This document shows, one piece after another, positions 36,603-47,983 of a DNA stretch of 64,000 nucleotides (position 1 is the first letter of the stretch; every line of letters starts with the position of its first letter). The notes below the pieces were generated by a model, which ran no database searches, was not told where the DNA came from, and worked only from the letters and a program-made list of their open reading frames with translations. The position numbers and the translations under genes were made by a program. The DNA is from Sipunculus nudus (lineage: Eukaryota; Annelida; Sipuncula; Golfingiida; Sipunculidae), in assembly GCA_026874595.1 (NCBI GenBank), contig CM049313.1, positions 29,758,008 to 29,822,007 of the forward strand, read 5' to 3'.

Positions 36603-38504
36603 TTGTCACTGAAAGGATCACTGGTCAACGTACCTACTCCGATAGAAACAACCGTGGGTATGTTGCCACGTACGTCAGACTCCACGGCTACTGTACCAAT
36701 AAGTTTAAAACGTAAACTTGAGTACAAAAATGTAGAGTGCACCCAAAATGTACGTCCAGCTGTAATACTGAGTGCACTACACTACTTGATGAGACATAGT
36801 CAGTTGTATAAAGATGCAAACATTACAATAAATAGCAATTGGCTTCAGACTTTCAAAAATTCACAAGAGCAAGAACCTTTTACCACAACTGACAATTCCG
36901 TGGATGATAGTCTATCTGATGATGACAATTTTGAAGAAATACATGAAGATGAACAAGCAGGAATTCTAGATACCATGCTTGATGATACTGAACTCACAGG
37001 GAATGACATAATATCGGTAGCTCCTGGTGAAGGACAGAAGCCTTTGAGTTTGTTCCAAGACAGAGATTCAGAATATATGTCATTTCCGTCAATATTCTGT
37101 GGGCAAAGGAGATTAGATAATGCTGAAAGAAAAACTTCTGTTCATTACAGTGACATTTGCAAATGGGAACTCCGAGCACTTGATCGCAGAGTTGCTGCAA
37201 ATGTTCCAAATCTTTTCTATAAAATGAAGAAATTACAAATAGAACAAATTACAGGAAAGGTTAGCCTAGCAATTCGTCGAATCAAAACTAAGGGAAAGAA
37301 GTATTCCGTCCAGGATGTCTTGAATGAAAGCAAAGTTCATGAGTTGACAAGGTTGGATGAGGGCTACAGGATTTTCAGATCCATACAAGGCTCCCCTCCA
37401 TATTTTGAAGCACGTAAAAAGGATCTCTTTGCGATGATTAGACAACTAGGATTGCCAACATGGTTTATATCTCTATCTGCTGCAGACACACATTGGGAAG
37501 ACCTGCTGGTCATGCTTGGAAAACTGATTGATGGCAGAACTTATTCAAGTGATGATATTAGGCAAATGGATTGGGAAAATAAAACACGCTTGGTTAAGGC
37601 AGATCCTGTAACCTGTGTACGGTATTTTGATCACAGAGTTCATTCCTTCATTCATACTGTCCTACAAAGTGCACATTCACCTCTTGGAAAGTTAAAAGAT
37701 TTCTTTTACAGAGTCGAATTTCAGCAACGTGGCTCTCCACATATTCATATGCTTATGTGGATTGAGGATGCACCCATATATGGTCAACATGAAGAAGACA
37801 CTGTCACCAAATACATTGATGAGCATGTGACCTGCTGCAAAAATGATGAGGACCATCAAGATCTGTTAGATCTACAAACACACAGACACTCCGGGTCTTG
37901 TAGAAAGAATGGAAAGCCAATTTGTCGTTTTAACTTTCCATTGCCACCCATGCCACAAACTAAAATCCTTACACCTCATGACACAGAAGTTGATGAAAAA
38001 CATAAAAAGAACTACCACAAGATCTCGCAGGCACTTGTAAGCTTAAATGTTGACAATGACCTGTCCTTTCATGATTTCTTAAACTCTCTAGAACTCTCTC
38101 TAGATGACTACTACCTGGCCTTGCGTACATCCATTAAAGGTCCAAAAGTATTCCTTAGAAGGTCACCATCTGAAATAAAAACCAATGGATACATGAGACT
38201 TTTGTTTACTGCATGGAAAGCTAACCATGACCTTCAGTTTATTCTTGATCCTTATGCATGTGCAACATACACAGTTTCCTATGTCAGCAAAAGTCAAAGG
38301 GGAATGAGTGCTTTGTTAGATGCTGCTTGCAAAGAAGCTAGAAAAGGGGACAAAACTCTCAGACAGCAGGTGAGAGATATGGGAAACAAGTTTTTAAATG
38401 CTGTAGAAGTAAGTGCTCAGGAAGCAGCATATCTCGTATTACAACTTCCAATGACAAGAGCCACCAGGGATGTAATATTTGTACCCACTGCCCCTCCAGA
38501 TTAA
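36603..38504 (+). pseudogene. Helentron Rep (HUH nuclease) domain
   Basis: A 633-codon frame holding the rolling-circle initiator domain that nicks and rejoins single strands during Helitron transposition. Seen: VEFQQRGSPHIHMLMW with the HUH pair at H380 and H382, and the Tyr motif TYTVSYVSK with Y556 and Y560. The start (GTLVNVP-like region, then LPRTSDSTATV) is not a true N-terminus but follows an in-frame TAG at 36573. The frame ends at TAA 38502-38504, after which the same frame continues open for another 860 bases, so this stop is a single nonsense mutation in a longer protein. Key catalytic residues remain but the protein would be cut into pieces. Confidence 0.9.
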
Positions 38505-39428
38505 ATAACTTTTCTACTCAAGAGTAAAGAACAGCTTGAGCATCTCCCACATGATTCAACAGACATAGCAGGAAATAATATCATCGACAGATACTCAAAG
38601 AGACCAAAAGCATTTGAAAATTGGTGTCTTGCTGATTTTGCATCACAGATTAATATTAAATACCCCTCGGAAAGAGCAAATGACGCATTCCACGACAACA
38701 CTGATAATAACAACACCACTGATCAAAATGAAGCAATTGCTAATATAAACACGGGAGAAAAGCTCAGTTTCACCTTACCAAATGGTACAACATACACTTG
38801 CAGACAAGTTCCAAGAGTTCTAAGATATATTCGTTATACTGAGAAAATAGACCCAGAAAACTGCTTTCGTGAAAGGCTACTGCTGTTCACATCATGGCGA
38901 GATGAAACCAAAGACCTTTTGAATGGTTCACTCACATACTTGGAACAATATAACAAGAAAAAAATACAGATTGAATTTAAAAGAAAACAGTATGAGCACA
39001 ATGCAGATGTTCTACAAGAAGCACAGGACCAAGCTGAATATGACCATGAAAATGAATATGCACAAATAGCTCCTACAACAGAACATGCAGAGAATGAGGA
39101 TTCAATTCAACAGCCAGTTCCCAGTGAAGAATTTGCTTTTTTTGACCCAGAAAGGTCAGATCATCTGAGAAACTATGATTTGACAACTGATCTTGGACTG
39201 CCACCAAAAACTACTGCACAAGAACCACTTACATTGTCTGGTAGAATACCTGATGTAGAATACAGACATTTAATACAGGGTCTAAATGAGAAACAACTCA
39301 CTGTCTTCAAACACATTCTCAAACATGTAAAATGTTCTACTAAGCCATTACACCTATTCCTTACTGGCGGTGCAGGTTTTGCTCAGAGCTCTCTTTCAAG
39401 CATTACATCGTCACTTATGTGGGAATGA
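38505..39428 (+). pseudogene. Helentron linker and start of PIF1-type helicase
   Basis: In the same frame as Rep: STDIAGNNIIDRYSKRP, ENWCLADFAS, PRVLRYIRYTEK, then NEKQLTVFKHILKHV and LHLFLTGGAG. The expected phosphate-binding loop then fails. At 39366-39382 GGAG runs straight into sequence that belongs after the loop, so the GKS portion is missing and the frame shifts. The helicase could not bind ATP normally. Confidence 0.85.
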
Positions 39429-40956
39429 AGGTGAAAATCCGTTGGAGTGCAAGATACTGATCACTGCACCTACAGGAAAGGCTGCTTACAATGTTCAAGG
39501 ATCCACATTACATAATGCTTTCCGAATCGATCCAAATAAAGGATTTGATTACAGAAAATTGTCATCTGACATCCTGAATACACTCCGAACACAGTATAGG
39601 CACCTTCATATATTAATGATTGATGAAATAAGCATGGTAGGAAATCGCATGTTCAATTTCATTAATTTGAGGCTCCAAGAAATTAAAGGCAACAAAGAAC
39701 CATTTTGTGGTATCCATGTAATTGTAATTGGAGACCTCTTCCAACTTCAACCAGTAATGGACAACTGGATTTTCAAGAACTTGTCTGATAATTATGGACC
39801 TCTTGCGCTCAACCTGTGGGTAGACACTTTTCATATGTATGAGCTTACTGAAATCATGCGGCAAAAAAATGATCATGATTTTGCAGAACTTTTAAACAGG
39901 CTACGTGAAGGACAACACACAAAAGCTGACATTGATACAGTAAAATCTTGTCTTGTTGGTGATAACAGTTCATATCCATCAGGAACTACTCATTTGTTTA
40001 CAAACAACACATGTGTGGACAATCATAATATGCAAATTTTCGAGTGCACAAACACAACTAAAGTAATGATTACTGCAATTGTCACAGTAATAACCGATTT
40101 GACAGATGATGTGAAGAAAGATGTACTTTCAAGAATACCAGATAACCCATCAAAAACTGCAGGACGGCTGAAAACGCTTCAAATTGCTGTTGGTTTACCA
40201 TACGATATCACCTGCAATATTGCAGTACAAGATGGAATCACCAACGGTTGTTCTTGTATATTGAAGCACATACACTACCTGCATAGCAAAACTGTGCCAA
40301 GCATTCTTTGGGTTCAGTTTGAAGATTCAAACATTGGCTCAGACACCAGGAGAAATTATGCTGCCTTTTACAGTCCATCTATATCCAAAGAATGGACACC
40401 ACTATTCTTCACCAAGCGCACATTCCATACAGGCAGGAGACATATACTGGTAACTCGTTATCAGTATCCATTAAAAATAGGTGCAGCAAAAACGATATGG
40501 AAAGCTCAAGGCAGTTCACTTGACCAGGTGGTTGTGGATATGACAAGTACCAGAAAACTGAGGCATGCACATTATATTGCATTGAGCAGGGCACGAAATA
40601 TGGATGGCTTGCATGTATTAAATTTAGATGAGAACAAAATATCAACTGATCCACAAGTAACAAATGAAATGGCCAGACTACGTCATGATGCTAAACTTGC
40701 TCTTAATTTCTTACCACCAACATCTGTACCAACTGATACTCTGAAGATAATATACCATAACACAAGACCTCTTCATTTGCATTTCAAAGATATGATTTCT
40801 GATTGTCATATCCTTATTACCCATATCATTGCTTTAGCTGAAACTCGTTTGTGTCCTGTTGATACTGATGATACATATTGTATACCAAATTTCCAACTGA
40901 TACGAAATGATCATCAAACAACAGGTTCAACATGTCCATCAAAAAGACCACACTAT
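39370..40956 (+). pseudogene. Helentron PIF1 helicase body and start of endonuclease domain
   Basis: Frame +1 relative to the upstream part. Helicase motifs in order: ITAPTGKAAYNVQGSTLH, Walker B MIDEISMVG (about 39616), VIVIGDLFQLQPV, a TEIMRQ motif, and the C-terminal KTIWKAQGSSLDQVVVDM and HYIALSRARNMDGLHVLN. From about residue 460 it changes to LKIIYHNTRPL, ALAETRLCP, FQLIRND and KRPHYG. This is the front of an EEP endonuclease domain, which is characteristic of Helentrons rather than canonical Helitrons. A MITE at 40961 truncates it, and the last codons of the open frame are MITE sequence. Confidence 0.9.
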
Positions 40957-40960
40957 GGCC

Positions 40961-41326
40961 GGCATCCAAGTCTGCGGACGGGTAGGCGATAATACAAGAA
41001 ATCAATAGAAATTCCCAAATATTTCAAAGATTTTCGAGGGAAGAAACTTACAGTGGTAAAATGACCAGTTCTTCTTTCTATAAAAGCATCAACAATTCCA
41101 ATACACACAGTGTACCACGTGTAATGAGCTCTTATTTGTAACTAGTCTGCATCCATTAAGCAGCTGTTACCCCAAACAAGGAAATCCCCATGTATCTTGG
41201 TCAGCAGTAAGGATTCCCCCTGGAACCTAACACCTGATTGGTTGATAATGATGGAAATAGTAATCTGGGATAAATCTGTCTGTTCGTCGCTTAATGGATA
41301 CAGACTCGTCCGCAGACTTGGATGCC
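40961..41326. mobile_element. 366-bp MITE with 20-bp perfect inverted ends
   Basis: The terminal repeat GGCATCCAAGTCTGCGGACG at 40961-40980 is matched perfectly in reverse at 41307-41326. GGCC flanks both sides (40957-40960 and 41327-41330) as a 4-bp target duplication. Deleting element plus one GGCC restores the endonuclease reading frame (HYG followed by LVYLLYK). No coding capacity; the superfamily is not identified. Confidence 0.88.
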
Positions 41327-41330
41327 GGCC

Positions 41331-41391
41331 TTGTGTATCTATTATATAAACAAGTACCGGCAAACGATATAACATGGTTTAAAGCTCATTA
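41331..41391 (+). pseudogene. residual endonuclease-domain codons after the MITE
   Basis: The frame LVYLLYKQVPANDITWF continues the EEP domain interrupted by the MITE, then ends at a stop. The rest of the domain (the GDFN and SDH half) is absent here. Confidence 0.55.
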
Positions 41392-42504
41392 AACGGTAGG
41401 GGATTGTTGTTAAGGTAAATTAAACACTATTTAAACCAAGATCAACACAAAAAGTGATTCAAGCGCCTGTGGATCGGTAAAGGAAGAGCGGCCGCAGCAC
41501 GATTTAGCGCGTATATGACTGGTGTAAATAAATCTAATGAGAGAGAGAGAGAAATATGTGTTGCTGCTAGCTATGTAGTGTCTCATATATAATTTTGAGA
41601 GGGAGAGACAAGCTGTTAATTAGATTAGGGTATATGGTAGTCTTAATGAGAGCGCAGAGTAAACAGAGTGATAGTTCTTATCAGTCACTTCACACCTGAC
41701 GCGTGCCCCGGCGCGGTAGCCCATGACCTGATTCCCGATGACCGACCCCTCGGACCGGTAAGCTCCGCCTACTTTAGTTTGACAGTTCTCCAGTTGTCAT
41801 GATGCCTAAAAAATTCTTTTTTTAACATTGATAAACCATAAAATTTTATAATTTATATATTGAAACCGATTCTCATCGGAACATTTAGTGAAAAAATACA
41901 ACTGTCACTTGCGCTTATATCCCTGTTTTCCTCTCAAAACGAAATTTCTCTTCCCAACAGTTTTTGGCCGTTTCCTCAAAACAGTATTTCAGGAGACTGT
42001 ATGGTCTTCAGAGCGATATTTCTCAAAAACCATCGAATATAGAGTCTTCAAATTTTGCATATAGGTAAATCAACACGTATTCTTAAATGCGTTTTTGTCT
42101 TTTTCCTATATCGTTTAGAGTGTAGTAGAAGTACGTTATTTAAACGAAATAAGTATTGTTAACATCACACATTTTTTTTTAATTTAAAATTCATTATGAA
42201 AAAAAAAAGACTATAAATATATAACAAAAAAACGCCTGGAGATATTTGTATATAGTTTCAAATGATACTATTTCCACACACATACCCTATGCCAATTTTG
42301 AGATATATCCAATTAAAGAAAAGTAATTTTAAATCATTTCAAGTTTTAAATTTTCAAAGTGGACACTGTTACACTTTTTAAATATATCTCATCTGATAGA
42401 GAATATTCTAAGGATTCTAAATATATACATCACGGTGTCTAAAATTATTATTAATATGAATTCTAAAGCTAAATTAAACCAAGGTTGTTTGACGATGATT
42501 AGAC
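41392..42504. other. unassigned AT-rich sequence
   Basis: No gene or known repeat recognised. It holds a GA microsatellite (about 41540-41553) and an unusually GC-rich patch at 41700-41770 (gcgtgccccggcgcggtagc). The remainder is AT-rich. It may be a degraded element. Confidence 0.4.
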
Positions 42505-42840
42505 CTTAAAGTTGGCGGGGTCTAGGTGTGAATAACACTGTTAACTTAGTATTAAAATTAGGAATATTGGTCAAACTTTATGGGATTAATTTTTAACTCA
42601 TATGGCCATATATTTAACTTTTGAAAAATTAATTACCTTCACACATCATTTTGATGCATCACTAAATGGTTTAGCTCATGTCCATTATTCTATAATTTAC
42701 AGAGTTTCATTTTAGCAGGGCCATTTTCTCATAGCTTTTCTAATGATAATATACATGAAAAACCAAAAGAAATAAAAATATTTTGCAGTTACTAATATTT
42801 TCCAAAATTCACTTGAGCGATGTGACCCATCGGTCCCTTG
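42505..42840 (+). repeat. AGCTCAG-family 3' segment (uninterrupted paralogue)
   Basis: Matches 7775-7918 joined to about 9870-10102, lacking the nested TATCCCC element: cttcacacatcattttgatg then catcactaaatgg. Ends in the family 3' terminus cgatgtgacccatcggtccc then ttg. After it, family interior resumes (ttttaagttgtgggcccaaa), so the copy is itself nested in another copy. Confidence 0.8.
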
Positions 42841-43167
42841 TTTTAAGTTGTGGGCCCAAAATAATTGCACTTTTTAAAAAATCAAGAAATATATTTACTC
42901 ACCTAAGATGAGAATTGCTGAAGCTGGAGACTTTTTTTTTAGGAATATAACTTTATTTATATAAATAAATATAACGAGATTCAATTGTTAACCCAAAATT
43001 AGATCTGAATTTTGCTAATTTTATTTAAGTTATTAGCATAAATAAAAAATGAATACCTTAAATTTTGTCCAACTTTGGCAATGGCACGTTTTTTCCCTGT
43101 AAGCACTGTTGATTTATTTTCACAGCATATATACATAAGGATTTAATTTTTTAAAATCTAAAATTTG
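42841..43167 (+). repeat. AGCTCAG-family interior fragment
   Basis: Standard family interior from the T run to ttaaaatctaaaatttga, where it stops abruptly at the start of LINE A 5' sequence. Confidence 0.7.
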
Positions 43168-43598
43168 ACTTCCGGTCACATGGTTCATCGGTGAGGACGT
43201 GTTTCTCCTCGGCAGCACAAATAACATAAAGAAAGGCCGTGCTTCACTGGAAAAAAAGTGGTAAAATGCCAAGAAGTAATAAGGGAGGCAAGAAAAGTAC
43301 CCCGCAGGCCGGTAATATAGACTAATTCGTGAACAAAGACAATAAAAATACAGCAGGAACTGATAGTGAATCAGAAGAGGGGGCATGCAGTATGGCGGCC
43401 ATGGACATTCATGTTCAGCTGAAACAGGTACTGTCAGAAATGAATAAGGTCAGTGCCTCTAACAAAGAATTTAAAGAAGAAATTAAAGGCATGCATGATA
43501 GTCTGAAAGGGCAACTTGATGGACTAACCACAGAGCAGAATACTCTGAAAGAAAACGTTAAATCGATAGAAACTGGATTAAATGAACTAGACACAACA
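43168..43598 (+). pseudogene. LINE A: 5' UTR and first half of ORF1
   Basis: The 5' UTR begins near 43168. ORF1 starts at ATG 43266 (MPRSNKGGKKSTPQAG) and hits TAA at 43323-43325. The same frame then runs NKDNKNTAGTDSESEE and a coiled-coil-like stretch (LKQVLSEMNK, LTTEQNTLKENVKSIETGLNEL). It is cut at 43603 by the BEL element and resumes at 60707. Confidence 0.75.
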
Positions 43599-43603
43599 GT
43601 TGG
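43599..43603. repeat. target site duplication of the BEL element, left
   Basis: GTTGG, identical to 60702-60706. Five bases is typical for BEL/Pao integrase. Collapsing the two copies rejoins the LINE A ORF1 frame. Confidence 0.85.
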
Positions 43604-43821
43604 TGTGAGGGACGAATTTATGGGTGTCGATAAAATAACGAAGGCGCCAGGTTTTGTCACACTCCGACGTCTATTCCATGACGAACGTACACACAGTGAC
43701 GTAACAATTCCAATATGCTATGTGACGTAATCAGGATACCAATGATGGTGATGAGGAGATTCACTGAAACAATATATAAGTAAACTAAGCTAAACTCATC
43801 TAACTAAATCACTAATTAAAA

Positions 43822-46800
43822 CAAGGGACTTATGGGTCACGGCGCTCAGCTGAATGAGACAGATACAATTGTGTCACTATTGTTGTATGTAGGTCTGTAA
43901 GATTTCATTTTGACAGATGTAATTTTTTGTATTAATTATGTAGTTGAGCGGAATAGTTATATAGAAGTATCAGTACTTTAAATATGAACAAGAATGTGTG
44001 TCTAAAATATTGCAATGGGAATGACCAGATGTTGTAAATTGCAGAGGAAGGAAGTGGAGATTTGCAAGTATAAAAATACACATTTAATAAATCAAAATAT
44101 TTATGGAAAAGTAGAAAACTTATATGTTTTGGGAAGCAGTTGTTGCTGAATTAGAGAGGAAACAGAATGTCTCAAAAAGTATCTATAGAGAAGAAATTGT
44201 AGATTAAGCTGTAAGAAGTTGCCATGTTTGATCTGAATTGAAGAATGGGGGATTGTTGCTAATAATATCTTGTGATCTGACCATGTGTTTTCTAATGTTG
44301 AAACTGAAGCATTTAAACAGTTAGTAAAGACAAGATCTATGGTATTTCCATGGTCATTGGTTGGTTCTCTGACTAGTTGTTGACATTTAAAGAGTTGACA
44401 TAATTGTGTCAATTTGGTGTTATATATTATATTAATGTCAATATTGAAATCGCCCATGATCACTATAGGCAGGTTGTGGTCAACTTGAGAGACTAAAACT
44501 TGGGAGTTCCGAGAAGAAGTTACTGATGGGACATGCGGATGACCTATAGAGGAAAACAATCTGAAGTGACTGAGTCTAAGTGTGAATATAGAGAAGAGAT
44601 GACTCCAAATCTGGTGTTGTGTTGTGGTGAAGGGTTACATGGGGACTCAGCTGAAGGTTGAGAGTTTAAAAACACCTTTGTAACTCTGTATATTTATTTC
44701 TTTATTTACCAGTTATAAATTTTATGCAGTTGCCAGAAGAATATTGTCCTAAACAAATACTCAGTGGCAGGGAGTGAGGAAAGTTACAACACCTTTGCAT
44801 AAACATACAGGATAAAAATTTAATCTTACAGGTAAAAAAAAAGTGTTATTCATAATTATTGAATATTTAAAAACAGACAGAGAGATAGAAAAACAAAGCA
44901 AATCACTTTAATTCCCATTCTACTGAGGCAGAAAAATACTGAACGAATGTTTGCATTAGGTCCTCATTTTTTTATAACATCAATTTTTTGTTAAGGGAAA
45001 TTTTGGACAAAATTTATAAATTTTACTATACATTTACAATATATATCAATTATATTTGAAAATTTAAGTTGATTAACAATTCTAAATTGCATCAACATTT
45101 ACAGTTAATCTGCTCAGTCAACAGCACATTATATACACAGATGTATTTATTTTTTCTTAAAATATATTTTTTTAAATTTGCAAAATAATAAATATCTGAA
45201 AATAACACTTGATTCAAGAAAAGTTGTATACACTGGATTGGAAACAGCAATGCAATTGAAGTATGTAACTAATGCAACATATCTGTTGGGGGGGGGGGGA
45301 GTTCAGGGTTGCCATGTGATTCTACATTTGTGACAGGAGTGTTGCATCACTAATAAGTTTACCCAGGCAAGGCTGTAGGGACCAGACATGGCTGGTCTGG
45401 AGGTTCAAAATGAAAATACATTAGAGCCTCAGAAAAACTTTAATAACTAGAACAATTTTTAAGCTTTTACTTTGAAATTTCAGAATTTAACAGATTAAAT
45501 CTATATATGTCGACTGTGAAAAGTAAATCAAATGTTCTTACAAGAAAAAAACATGCCATGGTAAAACTTGGGCAAAATTTAAGTTATATAGAGGAATATT
45601 TATGGTAAATATGAAGAAAACCAGATGAGTGGTTTTGATATTCGGCAGTCCTGAAGTATGAAAATAGATATTTAATAGAAACACAGATGTATTTAATTTT
45701 TTCTAAAAATATATTTTTAAATTATAACTTTTTTAAATTATATAATACTGACTAAATTACTGGCACGTACATAGGAACTATACAGAGGAAACAGTAAAAG
45801 TTTTGAGATACTGTGATGCATATGAAAATTTTACAGACGGACAGGCAAGTTGACAGAATGGACTAATACATTTATTTCACTTTCAAGGGAATAATGCATT
45901 TAAGTTTATATATAAGCCTATTTCTTTAGCATATCCACTTTTTCCATTAATAGTTTTAAATCTGATTCATTTTTTTTATTTACAAGTTTTATAAATTTGT
46001 AATAAAACAACTGAAAGTATAAGTTAAAATATTAGAATTCTAAGCTGCAATCATTATATATCCAGAGTGTAGCTCATATTGGGTCATATTATGCATACAC
46101 ATATATTTTTTTATTTTTAAATCACAAATGTTTAAACTGAGTGCTGGGCAGAGGGGAAGCCTGCTAGTAGTGGCCAAGCTGAGCCTGAGGCAAGCTGCCT
46201 GGGGTGGCTAACATAATGCAAGTGCTGGCTGTTCTACTAGGTGGGCCAGATGTAAACAACACTTGACATGGTGTATGAAAACTTGAATAAAAGCTACTCT
46301 TTTCAATCAATTCCTTTGAAATTTCAGATTTTAAAAGATTAAATCCTTATGTATATATGCTGTGAAAATTAAATCAACAGTGCTTAAAGAGAAAAAACGT
46401 GCCATTCCCAAAGTTGGACAAGATTTAAGGTATTAATTTATGCTAAGAACTTGAAAAATTTGCAAAATTCAGATCTAATTTTGGGTAAATAATCAAATCT
46501 TGATTAAATAAAGTTATATTCCTGAAAAAAAGTCTCCAGCTTCAGCAATTCTCATGTTAGGTGAGTAAATATATTTCCTAATTTTTTAAAAATTGCATTA
46601 TATTTGGGCCCATAACTTCAGAATAATACCCAATACTGACCTAATTTTTGGTATGTTCATAGAAAATGTATTGAAGAATTTGAATACTAAATATGACCAA
46701 GAACAGATCAGTGGTTTTGATATTAGGCAGCCTTGAAGTGTAACAATGGCTTTTTTATGGAAAACGTAGGTTTTTCCTTAATATCTCGAAGGAACGAAGT

Positions 46801-46979
46801 CCTAATGACTCAATTTTTTGTATGGTAGGAGATTTTGGGAACATCTAATGGTATGTTTAATTTTAGATTTGTAGGTCCAACGGTTTTAAAATGCGTCCTG
46901 TTAATGGACGGACGGCCAAACGGACGACGGACAAAGGACCACGACTATAGCTCAGATGACTTATAGTCAGCTGAGCTAA
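43822..46979 (-). mobile_element. AGCTCAG-family Helentron-like element with exact empty site
   Basis: On the minus strand it starts TTAGCTCAGCTGAC at 46979 and ends GGTCCCTTG-type sequence at 43822 (here ataagtcccttg). Host LTR aattaaaa|taaagctatc at 59992-60009 shows the empty site, so the insertion lies between T and T with no target duplication beyond a shared base. Subterminal inverted GCTCAGCTGA near the 3' end and the following hairpin region agree with Helentron-type ends. About 3,158 bp, with a remnant endonuclease frame near the 3' end. Confidence 0.88.
44290..44559 (-). pseudogene. endonuclease-domain remnant inside the Helentron-like element
   Basis: The minus-strand frame (open 44559 to 44101) shows PIVIMGDFNIDINI, NDHGNTIDLVFTNC and TWSDHKILLATI: the second half of an EEP endonuclease with its GDFN and SDH signatures. 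The first half is absent. The best-preserved of the three remnants in the window, and the link between this family and autonomous Helentrons. Confidence 0.75.
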
Positions 46980-47690
46980 TAAAGCTATCTGAATCTGAAT
47001 ACACATTGAATATCACTAAATAAAACTGACAAGTAAACATCAAGGTAAACTTAACCAGAAATAGACTGTAACAGAGCAGCTAGTGCTTAATCCATGTATA
47101 TAGAATAACATAAACTATGTATATATAAAATGTAACCTTGTAAGCTTCTTGATTTATCAAACAAACATATTTATTGAAGTAGATAATTATGTTTGTGTCT
47201 TTTGTTAATTATAATATTGCTTTTTACTGAGGACACCTAACAAATAACGATTTTACATGTCTGAAATGTAATTAAGTATCACTGAACAGAGCCCAGACTC
47301 TAAAGCCACCATGTCATACATGCGACACTTGTGCACTAACAGCAATGACTGGGTGGAAAACAAAAGACTCAATTTTCTTTAATAATATCAAACTTAGATC
47401 TGAATAAATAACTCTGACAAATATATGTGATACTTACATAGCGCTGGCAATATCTGTGAACTTTAAAATCCCTCACTTTTCTGGTTTTTTTCCAACTTTA
47501 GCTTATAATAAACTTTAACTGTTGCCGACTTGCTTGTGTCTGCCTGCTGACTGTCCTAATGCCTGGATAACCCTAGTCTGACCTCAAGTCTACCGGCTCT
47601 ACCCCAGCCCCAGCATAACAATAACAGGCTGTAAACACTGTTTGGTCAACCAGGTAAGAATATCTTAACATATAGTAATATGACCTTAAC

Positions 47691-47702
47691 TTCCCGGCCC
47701 CT
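47691..47702 (-). promoter_or_regulatory. BEL polypurine tract
   Basis: The minus strand reads AGGGGCCGGGAA directly before the 3' LTR start (GTTAAGG), the expected place for the plus-strand primer. Two C residues interrupt the purine run. Confidence 0.55.
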
Positions 47703-47983
47703 AAATGCGACATACTTAATGAGCATTTACTACTCTGATTATATAAAAAAAATATCTATACAAAATAATTGACAAATTGTATAAATCCTATAATTGACAA
47801 AAAGTATCTACCTCTTCAAAAATACTTGAACAAACATGCAGTTTTCTGATCTATAAATCATGTGCAAGATGAAAAGCCTGAATTAATACAGGTCTGACTA
47901 AACTAACAATAAACGGAACAACACTGTCAACAAAGTAAACAAAGTAAAGACATATTATCAACCAACAAGCTTGATCAAGTCAT

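Larger units (their letters stand above)
43604..47690 (-). repeat. BEL 3' LTR, split by a Helentron-like element
   Basis: 43604-43821 and 46980-47690 together match the intact LTR at 59781-60701. In the first 215 bases I see two differences; later parts have more, including small indels. The expected terminal base next to the polypurine tract appears changed. Confidence 0.9.

Noticed and set aside
36320-36742. 140-codon minus-strand ORF
   Set aside because: Antisense shadow of the Helentron coding frame, which shows clear family motifs.
41700-41775. tRNA-, 5S- or SINE-like GC-rich patch
   Set aside because: No convincing A/B boxes or 5S similarity could be read.
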